Notes: generated by a model from the sequence alone, not told the origin. 21,130 bases of DNA from JBFHKO01 sp041595355 (GCA_041595355.1 JBFHKO010000018.1:1-21130); one strand, 5' to 3'; positions 7,612 through 15,013 are shown, counted from the stretch's first letter. Numbers and translations are program-made.

Positions 7612-8346
7612 TCAGTCGCGCCACAGGCAGCGGCCCCCCTTCTTGGCCACCAGATCGAGACGCGCCTCATGCCGGGCCAGCTCCTCACCACTGGCGCTGA
7701 TCACCCGTGGCCGCTGGGGACCGAGCTGCAATGGCTGATGATCAGCGGCATCCCGGGTCTGGCTATCGGCCGCGCCCGCGGAAAGATCGAGGCGCGTCTG
7801 GCCGCCGGTCATCAGCAGGTAGACATCCGCCAGTATCTCGGCATCCAGCAGGGCGCCGTGCAGGCTACGGTGGCTGTTGTCAATGTCGAAGCGCTGGCAG
7901 AGGGCATCCAGGCTGTTGCGCTTGCCGGGGAACTGCTTGCGCGCCAGCACCAGGCTGTCGGTGACGCGGCAGATCTCCCTGGTGCGCAGCGACCAGCCCA
8001 GGCGTTCGAACTCGGAGTCCATGAAGCCGACGTCGAAGGGCGCGTTGTGGATCACCAGCTCGGCGCCACGGATGAAGGCCACGAATTCGTCGGCGATGGC
8101 CTCGAAACGCGGCTTGTCGGCGAGGAAGGCGTCGGTGATGCCATGCACCCGTATCGCCTCTTCATCCACCGGCCGATCCGGCTGGATATAGACATGATAG
8201 TGATTGCCGGTCAGGCGCCGGTTAATCACCTCGACACAGCCGATCTCGATGATGCGGTGACCCAGATAGTTGGGGCCGCCGTTCATGTTCATACCGGTGG
8301 TTTCGGTATCCAGGATCACCTGACGGTTGCTCTGCATTGGGTTCAT
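7612..8346 (-). CDS. dnaQ: DNA polymerase III epsilon subunit (3'-5' proofreading exonuclease)
   Basis: 244 residues (E. coli 243). DEDDh exonuclease: Exo I VILDTETTGM with Asp13 and Glu15, Exo II VIHNAPFDVGFMD with Asp105, and Exo III HGALLDAEILAD with His163 and Asp168. Residues 183-188 read QTRLDL, in the place of the weak beta-clamp motif of E. coli (QTSMAF). The flexible linker (about 190-215) and the alpha-binding tail ending KKGGRCLWRD are present. The start is ATG 8346 or ATG 8337; AAAGG lies 3 nt before the first and 12 nt before the second, so the choice is uncertain. It diverges from rnhA across 47 nt, as in E. coli. Confidence 0.97.
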   Translation of the reverse strand: MNPMQSNRQVILDTETTGMNMNGGPNYLGHRIIEIGCVEVINRRLTGNHYHVYIQPDRPVDEEAIRVHGITDAFLADKPRFEAIADEFVAFIRGAELVIHNAPFDVGFMDSEFERLGWSLRTREICRVTDSLVLARKQFPGKRNSLDALCQRFDIDNSHRSLHGALLDAEILADVYLLMTGGQTRLDLSAGAADSQTRDAADHQPLQLGPQRPRVISASGEELARHEARLDLVAKKGGRCLWRD

Positions 8347-8393
8347 AGGCCTTTTATGTCACACTCCGGCAAAATTCATCTGGTACACCACTC

Positions 8394-8858
8394 ATGCTGA
8401 AACAGGTCACACTCTACACCGACGGCTCCTGCCTGGGAAACCCCGGTCCCGGCGGTTACGCCGCCATTCTCATCTACAACCAGCACCGCAAGGAGCTGGC
8501 CCAGGGCTACCGCCTGACCACCAACAACCGCATGGAGATGATGGCGGCCATCGCCGGCCTGCAGGCCCTGGACACCCCCTGCGAGGTACAGCTCACCACC
8601 GACAGCCAGTATGTCAAACAGGGCATCACCCAGTGGATACAGAACTGGAAGCGCCGCGGCTGGCTGACCGCCAGCAAGCAGCCGGTCAAGAATGTCGATC
8701 TCTGGCAGGCGCTGGATCGGGAAATGCAGCGCCACAAGGTGACCTGGCACTGGGTGCGCGGCCACAGCGGTCATGATGAAAACGAACGCTGTGATGTGCT
8801 CGCCCGCCAGGCCGCCAGCCAGGGCCCGCTGCTGGAGGATGACGGCTACCCGGGCTGA
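8394..8858 (+). CDS. rnhA: Ribonuclease HI
   Basis: 154 residues (E. coli 155). It degrades the RNA strand of RNA-DNA hybrids (R-loops, primers). All catalytic residues fall on E. coli numbering: Asp10 (YTDGSC), Glu48 (NNRMEMMA), Asp70 (TTDSQYV), His124 (VRGHSGHDENERCD) and Asp134. The basic handle segment WKRRGW is present. No clear Shine-Dalgarno sequence precedes the ATG, which is unusual for this window. Its last 13 nt overlap the 3' end of yafS on the other strand. Confidence 0.98.
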   Translation: MLKQVTLYTDGSCLGNPGPGGYAAILIYNQHRKELAQGYRLTTNNRMEMMAAIAGLQALDTPCEVQLTTDSQYVKQGITQWIQNWKRRGWLTASKQPVKNVDLWQALDREMQRHKVTWHWVRGHSGHDENERCDVLARQAASQGPLLEDDGYPG

Positions 8859-9571
8859 GAACGCGCCAGCCCCGGCACCATGAGAGGCGGGCGCAGCCGC
8901 CCGGGCTGGGGCAGCAACGTCAGTGGCATACGGCGCTTGCGGGCCGCCAGCACATAGACGGATGCCAGGAAGCGGCAGTAATCGCGGCCGAGATTCTCGC
9001 GCCACCAGAGGATGCGACTCCCCCGGCACAGGCGGGAGAAGCCAAACACCTCGAACTGCTCCACCTCGAAGCCCAGCAGATGCAACCAGTCCTGAACCCG
9101 CTCCGGAGAGAACATGCGCGCCCGCCAGGGCTCGCGGCCACGCAGCATGGGCACCAGCCGGCCAAGCCCCACCAGACTGTGAGGATTGAAGCCGCTCACT
9201 ATCGCCCAGCCGTCATCGGTCAGCACCCGCTCCACCTCCCGCAGCACCTGGTGCGGGTCGCCGGCGTAATCCAGGGTATGGGCCAGCAGGCAGACATCGA
9301 TGCTGCCGGAGCGGATGGGCAACTGATCGGCGAGCCCGGCAATGCCGCTCCGCTCCGCCGCCTCGGCCAGCGTACACTGGTGACGTACCGGGGAGGAGGC
9401 GCAGGAAAGCCGTCCACTGAGGGCGCCAATCTTGAGCAGGTGATAGCCAAACATGCGCGGGCACCAGAGATTCAGGCGTTCCTGGATCTCGGCGGCCAGC
9501 CACTCCCCCTGGGGCAGCTCGCTCCACGCCAGGGGCGCCTGATGACGATGCTCGATTCTCGCTGGCTGCAC
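8846..9571 (-). CDS. yafS: YafS-like SAM-dependent methyltransferase
   Basis: 241 residues from the GTG 9571-9569, preceded by GGGGAG; the start MQPARI parallels MKPARI of E. coli YafS. It is a class I methyltransferase fold (Methyltransf_11 type): MFGYHLLKIGALSG is a degenerate motif I, SIDVCLLAHTLDYAGDPHQV the acidic/post-I region, and DDGWAIVSGFNPHSL motif III. The methyl acceptor is unknown. It sits between rnhA and gloB in the same orientation as in E. coli. The C-terminus is rich in Arg and Pro. Confidence 0.85.
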   Translation of the reverse strand: MQPARIEHRHQAPLAWSELPQGEWLAAEIQERLNLWCPRMFGYHLLKIGALSGRLSCASSPVRHQCTLAEAAERSGIAGLADQLPIRSGSIDVCLLAHTLDYAGDPHQVLREVERVLTDDGWAIVSGFNPHSLVGLGRLVPMLRGREPWRARMFSPERVQDWLHLLGFEVEQFEVFGFSRLCRGSRILWWRENLGRDYCRFLASVYVLAARKRRMPLTLLPQPGRLRPPLMVPGLARSQPG

Positions 9572-9592
9572 ACTCTCCCCTCATTTGCCTGG

Positions 9593-9621
9593 TTGGCGTC
9601 GTCCGGTCCAGACTTTACTAT
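9593..9621 (+). promoter_or_regulatory. Sigma-70 promoter for gloB
   Basis: TTGGCG (9593-9598) and TACTAT (9616-9621) are separated by 17 nt. They predict a start near 9628, about 24 nt before the gloB ATG. This is one of the better promoter matches in the window. Confidence 0.6.
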
Positions 9622-9651
9622 AGGCTCGACACCCCAAGGACAAGGCCGAAC

Positions 9652-10428
9652 ATGCACCAAATAGTCTGTATCCCGTCCCGGAAGGATAACTACATCTGGT
9701 TGATAAAAAAAGACGCCCTGGCGCTGGTGGTGGATCCCGGCGAGGCCGAGCCCGTGCTGGCACGGCTGACGGCGCTGGGGCTGCAGCTGCATGCCATTTT
9801 GCTGACCCACCATCACCACGATCATGTGGATGGCGTGCCGGCCCTGCTGGCCGCGTTTCCCGCATGCCGCCTGCATGGACCGGATGACGCGGCACTGGCC
9901 CAGGCACTGCCCGCCCTGGAGCGGCTGCGCGATGGCCAGCGCCTGGGGCTGCCGGCGCTGGGGCTGGAATTCGAGATACTGCACCTGCCGGGTCATACCC
10001 GCAGCCACATCGCCTACCTGGGGCAGGGGGCGCTCTTCTGCGGCGACGTGCTGTTCAGTGGCGGCTGTGGCCGGCTGCTGGAGGGTACCGCCAGCCAGAT
10101 GTTTCACTCCCTGCAACGGCTCAAACAGCTGCCCGCCGGCACTAAGGTCTACTGCGCCCATGAGTACACCCAGAGCAATCTGGCCTTCTGTCTGCAGGTT
10201 GAACCGGACAACCCCGCCCTGCTGGCCCGGCTGCGCCAGGTGGCCCGCCTGCGCCAGCAAGGCGTGCCTACCCTGCCCAGCAGCCTGGGCGACGAATTGA
10301 GCTATAACGTCTTTCTGCGCACCGCAGAGCCCGCCGTGATAGCGGCTGCCCAGATTTTTTCCAGTTCGGAATGCGAAAATGAGATCCAGGTCTTTGCATC
10401 CTTGCGTGAGAAAAAGAATACTGCCTGA
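9652..10428 (+). CDS. gloB: Hydroxyacylglutathione hydrolase (glyoxalase II)
   Basis: 258 residues (E. coli 251). It hydrolyses S-D-lactoylglutathione to lactate and glutathione, the second step of methylglyoxal detoxification. The metallo-beta-lactamase motif THHHHDHVDG is at 52-61 (ligands His53, His55, Asp57, His58). Further ligands are His115 (HLPGHTRSH), bridging Asp132 (FCGDVLFSGGCGR) and His170 (CAHEYTQSNL). The glutathione-binding C-terminal domain ends FASLREKKNTA. AAGG at 9642-9645 is the ribosome binding site. mltD follows on the same strand. Confidence 0.96.
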   Translation: MHQIVCIPSRKDNYIWLIKKDALALVVDPGEAEPVLARLTALGLQLHAILLTHHHHDHVDGVPALLAAFPACRLHGPDDAALAQALPALERLRDGQRLGLPALGLEFEILHLPGHTRSHIAYLGQGALFCGDVLFSGGCGRLLEGTASQMFHSLQRLKQLPAGTKVYCAHEYTQSNLAFCLQVEPDNPALLARLRQVARLRQQGVPTLPSSLGDELSYNVFLRTAEPAVIAAAQIFSSSECENEIQVFASLREKKNTA

Positions 10429-10467
10429 CCGCAAAAACCAGCATGTTTCTTGCAGAGCCTCTAGGGG

Positions 10468-10496
10468 TTGATCCCTCAACCGAAGATCCCTACCAT
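10468..10496 (+). promoter_or_regulatory. Candidate promoter for mltD with overlapping inverted repeat
   Basis: TTGATC (10468-10473) and TACCAT (10491-10496) are 17 nt apart, upstream of the mltD ATG at 10524. The inverted repeat GGTTGA-tccc-TCAACC (10466-10481) overlaps the -35 box. It could be an operator or a weak gloB 3' hairpin; it has no T-run. Confidence 0.35.
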
Positions 10497-10523
10497 CTGC
10501 TTCCATTAAGGACACAAGACTGG

Positions 10524-12035
10524 ATGAACATGACGCTACGACTGACCCTGCTGGGCTGCCTGTTGCTGACTGGATGCCAGACCTTGCAGACCCACGACGC
10601 CACGGCCCTGCGCCCAACGGATGAGGTCGTGGCACCCCGAGTGGTGCACGCAAGATCGGCACTGGATCGATCGGAAAACACGCCGGCGGCCCGCGCGCCC
10701 CATCTGTGGGCGCGCGCGCGCATGCAGATGCAGCTGGATATCCCCGAGCATCCGCAAGTCCACTCCTACCGCGACTGGTATCTCAAACACCCCAAACACC
10801 TGCACACCGTCACCCAGCGCGCCGCCCCCTATCTCTACCTCATCATCCAGGAAATTGAACAGCGACAGATGCCCATGGAGCTGGTGTTGCTGCCCATAGT
10901 GGAAAGCGCCTACAACCCCCAGGCCCGCTCCCATGGCAATGCCGTGGGTCTGTGGCAGTTCCTGGCCGCCACCGGCCGGCAATATGGCCTGAAGCAGGAC
11001 CACTGGTATGACGGACGCAAGGATGTGCTGGCCTCGACCCAGGCGGCCCTGGACTACCTGGACAGATTGAACCGGCAATTCGAGGGCGACTGGCTGAAAA
11101 GCATCGCCGCCTACAACGCCGGCGAGGGGCGCATTCTCAAGGCGACCGAACGCCAGCACAGTCGCGGCCGGCCCAGCGACTTCTGGTCACTGGACTTGCC
11201 CCGGGAAACCAGCGCCTACGTGCCGCGCCTGCTGGCACTGGCCGACATCATCAAGCATGCCGACAAGTACGGCATCGAGCTGCCCGAGGTGCCCAACCGT
11301 CCCAGACTGCAGCAGGTGGAAACCGGCGGCCAAGTGGATCTGCAGCTGGCCGCCGAGATGGCCGGCATGAGCCTGGCCGAGCTCAAACACCTCAACCCGG
11401 GCTATACGCGCAACCTCACCTCACCGGATGGCCCTGGTCAGCTGCTGGTCCCCATCGGCCGCGCCCAGGCACTGCAACTGGCGCTGGCCGAGCTGCCGCC
11501 CAGTCAACGGGCCCGCTGGGCCACCTATCGGGTCCGCCGGGGCGACAGCCTCTCCGGCATCGCCCAGCGCCAGGGCTCCACCGTGGCGGCGCTGCGCAAG
11601 GCCAATAACCTGGTCGCCGGCCAGCCGCTGGGCGTCGGCCAGGCGCTGGTCATCCCCGGCGGTCAGCCGCAACCGGCCAGGGAGGCCGCACAGAAGCGCT
11701 CAACCGGCAGCAAGGAGTACCGGGTGCGCCAGGGCGACAGCCTTAGCAGCATAGCGCGCAACGCGGGCGTCACCGTTGCCGAGCTGAAACAGTGGAACGG
11801 CCTGCGCCAGAGCCATCTGCAGATAGGCCAGCGCCTCAAACTGCAAGCCGGCCAGCGACCGATGGCGACAAGAACCATCAACTACCAGGTCAGACGGGGT
11901 GACTCCCTGAGCTCGATTGCGGAACAGTTCCGTATCTCCATCGCCGATCTGCTGCGCTGGAATCAACTGGATCGCCGCACCCCGCTCAAGACCGGTCAGC
12001 GCCTGACCCTGCGGCTGGACAACTCCGGCGCCTGA
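10524..12035 (+). CDS. mltD: Membrane-bound lytic murein transglycosylase D (lipoprotein)
   Basis: 503 residues (E. coli about 452). The ATG at 10524 gives a lipoprotein signal with lipobox LTGC (Cys18). Gln at +2 predicts an outer-membrane location. AAGGA is at 10508-10512. The family-1 SLT domain spans about 105-235: ELVLLPIVESAYNPQA with catalytic Glu127, then NAVGLWQF and SIAAYNAGEGRI. Three LysM repeats follow (YRVRRGDSLSGIA, YRVRQGDSLSSIA and YQVRRGDSLSSIA, near residues 335, 400 and 455), one more than E. coli MltD. It cleaves glycan strands to 1,6-anhydroMurNAc products during wall turnover. Confidence 0.96.
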   Translation: MNMTLRLTLLGCLLLTGCQTLQTHDATALRPTDEVVAPRVVHARSALDRSENTPAARAPHLWARARMQMQLDIPEHPQVHSYRDWYLKHPKHLHTVTQRAAPYLYLIIQEIEQRQMPMELVLLPIVESAYNPQARSHGNAVGLWQFLAATGRQYGLKQDHWYDGRKDVLASTQAALDYLDRLNRQFEGDWLKSIAAYNAGEGRILKATERQHSRGRPSDFWSLDLPRETSAYVPRLLALADIIKHADKYGIELPEVPNRPRLQQVETGGQVDLQLAAEMAGMSLAELKHLNPGYTRNLTSPDGPGQLLVPIGRAQALQLALAELPPSQRARWATYRVRRGDSLSGIAQRQGSTVAALRKANNLVAGQPLGVGQALVIPGGQPQPAREAAQKRSTGSKEYRVRQGDSLSSIARNAGVTVAELKQWNGLRQSHLQIGQRLKLQAGQRPMATRTINYQVRRGDSLSSIAEQFRISIADLLRWNQLDRRTPLKTGQRLTLRLDNSGA

Positions 12036-12039
12036 ACGA

Positions 12040-12080
12040 CCTCGCCTGGCGAGGCGCCCCGGCATGCCGGGGCGTTGTTC
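12040..12080 (+). terminator. Tandem hairpins / intrinsic terminator after mltD
   Basis: A first hairpin CCTCGCC-t-GGCGAGG (12040-12054) abuts a perfect 20-nt palindrome CGCCCCGGCATGCCGGGGCG (12055-12074) followed by TTGTTC. It lies between convergent mltD and the yafD-like gene. The T-run is modest on the plus strand and absent on the minus strand. Confidence 0.65.
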
Positions 12081-12915
12081 AGGGCCGGTAGCGAAAGCGC
12101 AACCGGATGGGATTATGATCCGAACCACTACTTTGGCTCGACGCTCCCCACTCCAGCTGCAGGCCGCGAAAGTAGACCCGATCCAGCGCCTGACCATTCA
12201 CCCGCAACCGCTCGTCCGGATGCAGTCGCGCCTCCGTCAACTTGTGGGCGCGTAAACTGCTCTCCAGCCAGTCGGCCCGCTTGCTATTCCAGACATTCAG
12301 ATCCCCGGCCAGCAATACCGGGCCGGGATAGCGGCGACTGTGCCTGAGCAGGCGCATCACCTGTTCCCGGTAACCGGCCATGCCCGGCTCGAAGTTGATG
12401 GCATGCACATTGATGACCATCAGGGGATAGGGGCTCTGCTCCAGCGGATAGAGCGTGATCAGGGAGGACTTGGGAATGCGGATGCCCGGCTCGGGGTAGC
12501 GCAACGAGCAGACATACACATCGGGAATGGTGGCCGCAGTCAGTACCCCGGCACTGCGCCCCTGATAGCGAAAGGCGGTGATCTGCTGCCAGTGCAGCTG
12601 GTGGCGACTCAACATGCGGCCCAACTCCGGCTTGTCCAGCGCCTCCTGCAACAGCAACAGACCGGCCCCCTCCAGCAGCGGCCCCAGGCTGGCCTGCCAG
12701 CTGGGACGCTGACTCTTGTAGATATTCCAGACCAGCACGTCGAAACTGGACGGCAGCCGATGCTCGCCTCTGTACTTTTGCACCGGCACCCGCCCGCAGG
12801 CATCGATCAGGCGTTCGCCCTGCTCCGTATTCAGGATCTCCTGGGTCGGGATCTCGAAGCAGCCGCCAAGCAGCAGGGTGCCGAGCAGCAACGCGGTGGC
12901 ACGGGTAGGTGTCAT
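12079..12915 (-). CDS. yafD: YafD-like endonuclease/exonuclease/phosphatase family protein, predicted lipoprotein
   Basis: 278 residues with the EEP (DNase I-like) core: VLVWNIYKSQRPSW (Asn ligand), LLLLQEALDKPE (metal-binding Glu), MVINVHAINFEPG (His), LLAGDLNVWNS (Asp/Asn) and SSGSDHNPIRLRF (final Asp-His). These match E. coli YafD, whose substrate is not established. The N-terminus has a hydrophobic stretch ending LLLGGCFEIP, a likely lipobox with Cys19, so the protein is probably exported and lipidated; I do not recall this in E. coli YafD. Its ATG overlaps the TGA of the upstream SDR gene (12912-12915), so the two are coupled. Confidence 0.85.
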   Translation of the reverse strand: MTPTRATALLLGTLLLGGCFEIPTQEILNTEQGERLIDACGRVPVQKYRGEHRLPSSFDVLVWNIYKSQRPSWQASLGPLLEGAGLLLLQEALDKPELGRMLSRHQLHWQQITAFRYQGRSAGVLTAATIPDVYVCSLRYPEPGIRIPKSSLITLYPLEQSPYPLMVINVHAINFEPGMAGYREQVMRLLRHSRRYPGPVLLAGDLNVWNSKRADWLESSLRAHKLTEARLHPDERLRVNGQALDRVYFRGLQLEWGASSQSSGSDHNPIRLRFRYRP

Positions 12916-13751
12916 GATGAACCGGGCTCCTCTGGCGGGGATACGGCCGGATGGCTGGCGGCCTGCTGCCGCAACCAGCGCGCCGGATCCGGGTGCTGAT
13001 AGGCAAAGCCTAGCCGCCGGCAGACCTTGCTCCCATCAATTTGCTTGCCCCCGGCCTGCTGATCACTGAATTGTGGCGGCGGCAGACCGGCCAGCTCGCA
13101 GGCCAGGTGGTAAAAGGCCGCGCGGCTGGGATGCGCGGGACCACAGGCATTGAACAGCTCGCCCCAGGCATTCTGGCGCAGGATCTGCTCCAGAATGCCA
13201 ATCACATCCTCACGGTGCACCAGGTTGACCCCCTGCCCGCCCAGGGTGCTGCTCTTGCCGGCCAGAAAACGCCCCGGGTAGCGCGCCGGGCCATAGAGGC
13301 CCGCCGGGCGCAGCACGCTGATATGAGGAATACCACAGTGCCACACGGCCTGCTCGGCCGCCAGCATCTGCTGACCTCGCGCGGTCTCCGGCCGAGGGGG
13401 ACGCTCCTCATCCATGCGGCCATCGCCGGCATAGACGGAGGTGGAGCTGACATAGAGCAGCCGCTGGATCCCCGCCTGCCTGGCCTGGTGGCACAGATGC
13501 CGGATCAGCGCCACGTAGTCAGCGCTGCGGCCTGGGGGAATATTGAGGATCAGGGTGTCGGCCGCCAGGACGACGGGCCAGGGTGAATGGGCATCGGCCA
13601 GCCAGAGGTGGGCATCGAGTCCCTGCTGACGTAACTGGCGGGCTTTCTCCTCGCTGGTGACGCTGCCCACCACCGACCAGCCGGCCCGGGTCAGCTGCCG
13701 AGCCAGGGGCGCACCCAGCCAGCCCAATCCGACAATGGCTATCTTCTGCAT
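12912..13751 (-). CDS. yeeZ: YeeZ-like NAD(P)-binding SDR/epimerase family protein
   Basis: 279 residues from the ATG 13751, with AAGGAG at 13763-13758 and 6 nt spacing; the longer frame upstream reads through a terminator and is rejected. The Rossmann motif IAIVGLGWLGAPLA is at the N-terminus. VSSTSVYAGDGRMDE is the extended-SDR Ser/Tyr region, though the usual YxxxK is not obvious. LRPAGLYGPARYPGRFLAGK and GVNLVHREDVIGIL are shared with E. coli YeeZ. The substrate is unknown. It forms an overlapping pair with the yafD-like gene. A terminator stands directly before its ribosome binding site. Confidence 0.85.
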   Translation of the reverse strand: MQKIAIVGLGWLGAPLARQLTRAGWSVVGSVTSEEKARQLRQQGLDAHLWLADAHSPWPVVLAADTLILNIPPGRSADYVALIRHLCHQARQAGIQRLLYVSSTSVYAGDGRMDEERPPRPETARGQQMLAAEQAVWHCGIPHISVLRPAGLYGPARYPGRFLAGKSSTLGGQGVNLVHREDVIGILEQILRQNAWGELFNACGPAHPSRAAFYHLACELAGLPPPQFSDQQAGGKQIDGSKVCRRLGFAYQHPDPARWLRQQAASHPAVSPPEEPGSS

Positions 13752-13766
13752 CTGCGGCTCCTTCCG

Positions 13767-13795
13767 AAAAAAAACGGCCATCCATGATGGCCGTT
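13767..13795 (-). terminator. Intrinsic terminator directly upstream of the yeeZ-like gene
   Basis: On the minus strand AACGGCCATC-atg-GATGGCCGTT (13795-13773) is followed by a run of eight T (13774-13767). It is followed within 4 nt by the AAGGAG of the yeeZ-like gene. It also overlaps the TAA of the 28-codon ORF at 13794-13880. Confidence 0.85.
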
Positions 13796-13880
13796 AAATG
13801 TAATGAAGGAAATATCGGGATCCGTCAGCTGCTCGATTCGCGGTGGAACCGGACAGGGGCAACGAATACAGGCGCATCAT
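13794..13880 (-). CDS. Small ORF (28 aa) ending in the yeeZ-upstream terminator, possible leader peptide
   Basis: ATG ATG at 13880-13875 opens a 28-codon ORF (MMRLYSLPLSGS, then TANRAADGSRYFLHYI) whose TAA (13796-13794) forms the base of the terminator stem. AGGAG at 13896-13892 is 11 nt upstream, longer than ideal. I do not recognise the sequence. Its position, between a GalR-like regulator and a terminator that precedes the yeeZ-like gene, fits a leader peptide or a short mRNA or sRNA with its own terminator, but a chance ORF is not excluded. Confidence 0.35.
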   Translation of the reverse strand: MMRLYSLPLSGSTANRAADGSRYFLHYI

Positions 13881-13920
13881 AACGGCAAGCGCTCCTGGGA
13901 AACGTGCTCCAGATCACCCT

Positions 13921-13932
13921 GAAAAGCTTTTC
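13921..13932. repeat. 12-nt palindrome GAAAAGCTTTTC, possible operator
   Basis: This perfect palindrome lies just downstream of the GalR-like gene and upstream of the small ORF and yeeZ-like gene. Its size and symmetry are like those of LacI-family operators, but the regulator's own site is unknown. Confidence 0.3.
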
Positions 13933-13943
13933 TGACAGCGATT

Positions 13944-14975
13944 TCAATCCCGGTGCGCCGGCGACTCCACCGCCGGAGCGCAGACGGACTCCCGGATCTG
14001 CAGCTCGGGGGCGAACTTGTGACTCATTCCGTCCAGCGCCCCGTGATTGAGCAGCTGTACCGCCAGCTCGGCCGCCTGGGCGCCCATGCGTTCGATGGGA
14101 TAGCGGACCGTGGTCAGCTTGGGGTGAATGAAGCGCACGTAGGGTATGTCATCGAACCCCATCACCGAAATTTGCGCTGGCACCCGGTAACCCTGCTCCG
14201 CCAGCCAGGAGAGGGCTCCTACCGCCATGGCGTCATTGAAACAGAGCACGGCGCTGAAGGGGACCTGGCGGGCCAGCAGTTTACCCATGGCCACATGGCC
14301 GCCTATCTCGTCGGGAAAGGCGCCGACCAGCAGTTGCTCATCCGCGCTCAGCCCCGCCTCCACCAGCCCCTGCTGATAGCCGGCCAGCCGGTGCTGTGCA
14401 TCGATGAAGCCGGGATTGTCGAAGGTGATATAGGCAATACGGCTGTGGCCCTGGGCCACCAGATGGCGAACGGCCAGCCGTGCGCCCTCCTGGTTGTCGA
14501 GCCAGATGCAGTGCTCTTCCGCACCGGGGACCCGGCGGTTGATGAACACCACGGGCGTATCCAGCTTCGTCAGGGCCAGCAACTCCTCATCCGGCAGGGC
14601 CATGGCATGCACTATCAGCCCGTCGCACTGACGCTGCAGCAGCGCCTGAATGCCTTGCCGCTCACGATGTTCATCATGGTTGCCCGACATCATGATGGTG
14701 AATTTGTTGTCCCGCTCAACCACCCGCTCGATGCCGCGCATCATCTGGGCAAAGAAGGGGCCGCCACAGAGATCGCCCACCAGCACGCCGATACAGTTGG
14801 AGCGTTTTTTCACCAGTGCCTGGGCAAAACTGTTGGGCTGGAAGCTGAGCGCCTGCATCGCAGCTAGCACCGCCTCACGTTTTTCCGGTACCACCCGGGC
14901 GGTGTCATTGATCACCCGGGAGACGGTGGAAATGGAGACCTTGGCAAGCTTGGCGACATCTTTGATTGTGGCCAC
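13944..14975 (-). CDS. LacI/GalR-family transcriptional repressor (GalR-like)
   Basis: 343 residues, the length of E. coli GalR, from the GTG 14975-14973 with AAGGA 7 nt upstream; this makes the N-terminus MATIKDVAKLAKVS as in GalR. The HTH spans 4-23 (ending STVSRVIN), followed by the hinge-helix region (SFQPNSFAQALVKK). The periplasmic-binding-protein-like sugar domain includes GLIVHA, VVFINRRVPG, HLVAQGHSRIAYI, AVLCFNDAMAVGAL, VMGFDDIPYVRFIHPKLTTV and RYPIERMGAQAAEL. It is close to GalR/GalS in these motifs, but no galactose or other sugar genes are in the window, so the ligand and targets are unknown. slt lies upstream on the same strand. Confidence 0.88.
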   Translation of the reverse strand: MATIKDVAKLAKVSISTVSRVINDTARVVPEKREAVLAAMQALSFQPNSFAQALVKKRSNCIGVLVGDLCGGPFFAQMMRGIERVVERDNKFTIMMSGNHDEHRERQGIQALLQRQCDGLIVHAMALPDEELLALTKLDTPVVFINRRVPGAEEHCIWLDNQEGARLAVRHLVAQGHSRIAYITFDNPGFIDAQHRLAGYQQGLVEAGLSADEQLLVGAFPDEIGGHVAMGKLLARQVPFSAVLCFNDAMAVGALSWLAEQGYRVPAQISVMGFDDIPYVRFIHPKLTTVRYPIERMGAQAAELAVQLLNHGALDGMSHKFAPELQIRESVCAPAVESPAHRD

Positions 14976-15013
14976 GCACGTTTCCTTGAAAACAGATGGA
15001 ACCAGAGACTGCC

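Noticed and set aside
13752..13781. Ten-codon N-terminal extension of the yeeZ-like protein
   Set aside because: The extension is encoded by the terminator T-run. The ATG at 13751 has an ideal ribosome binding site and fits the family start.
13896..13912. GalR-like operator around GGAAACGTGCTCC
   Set aside because: Only the centre and ends are symmetric; the half-sites match poorly.
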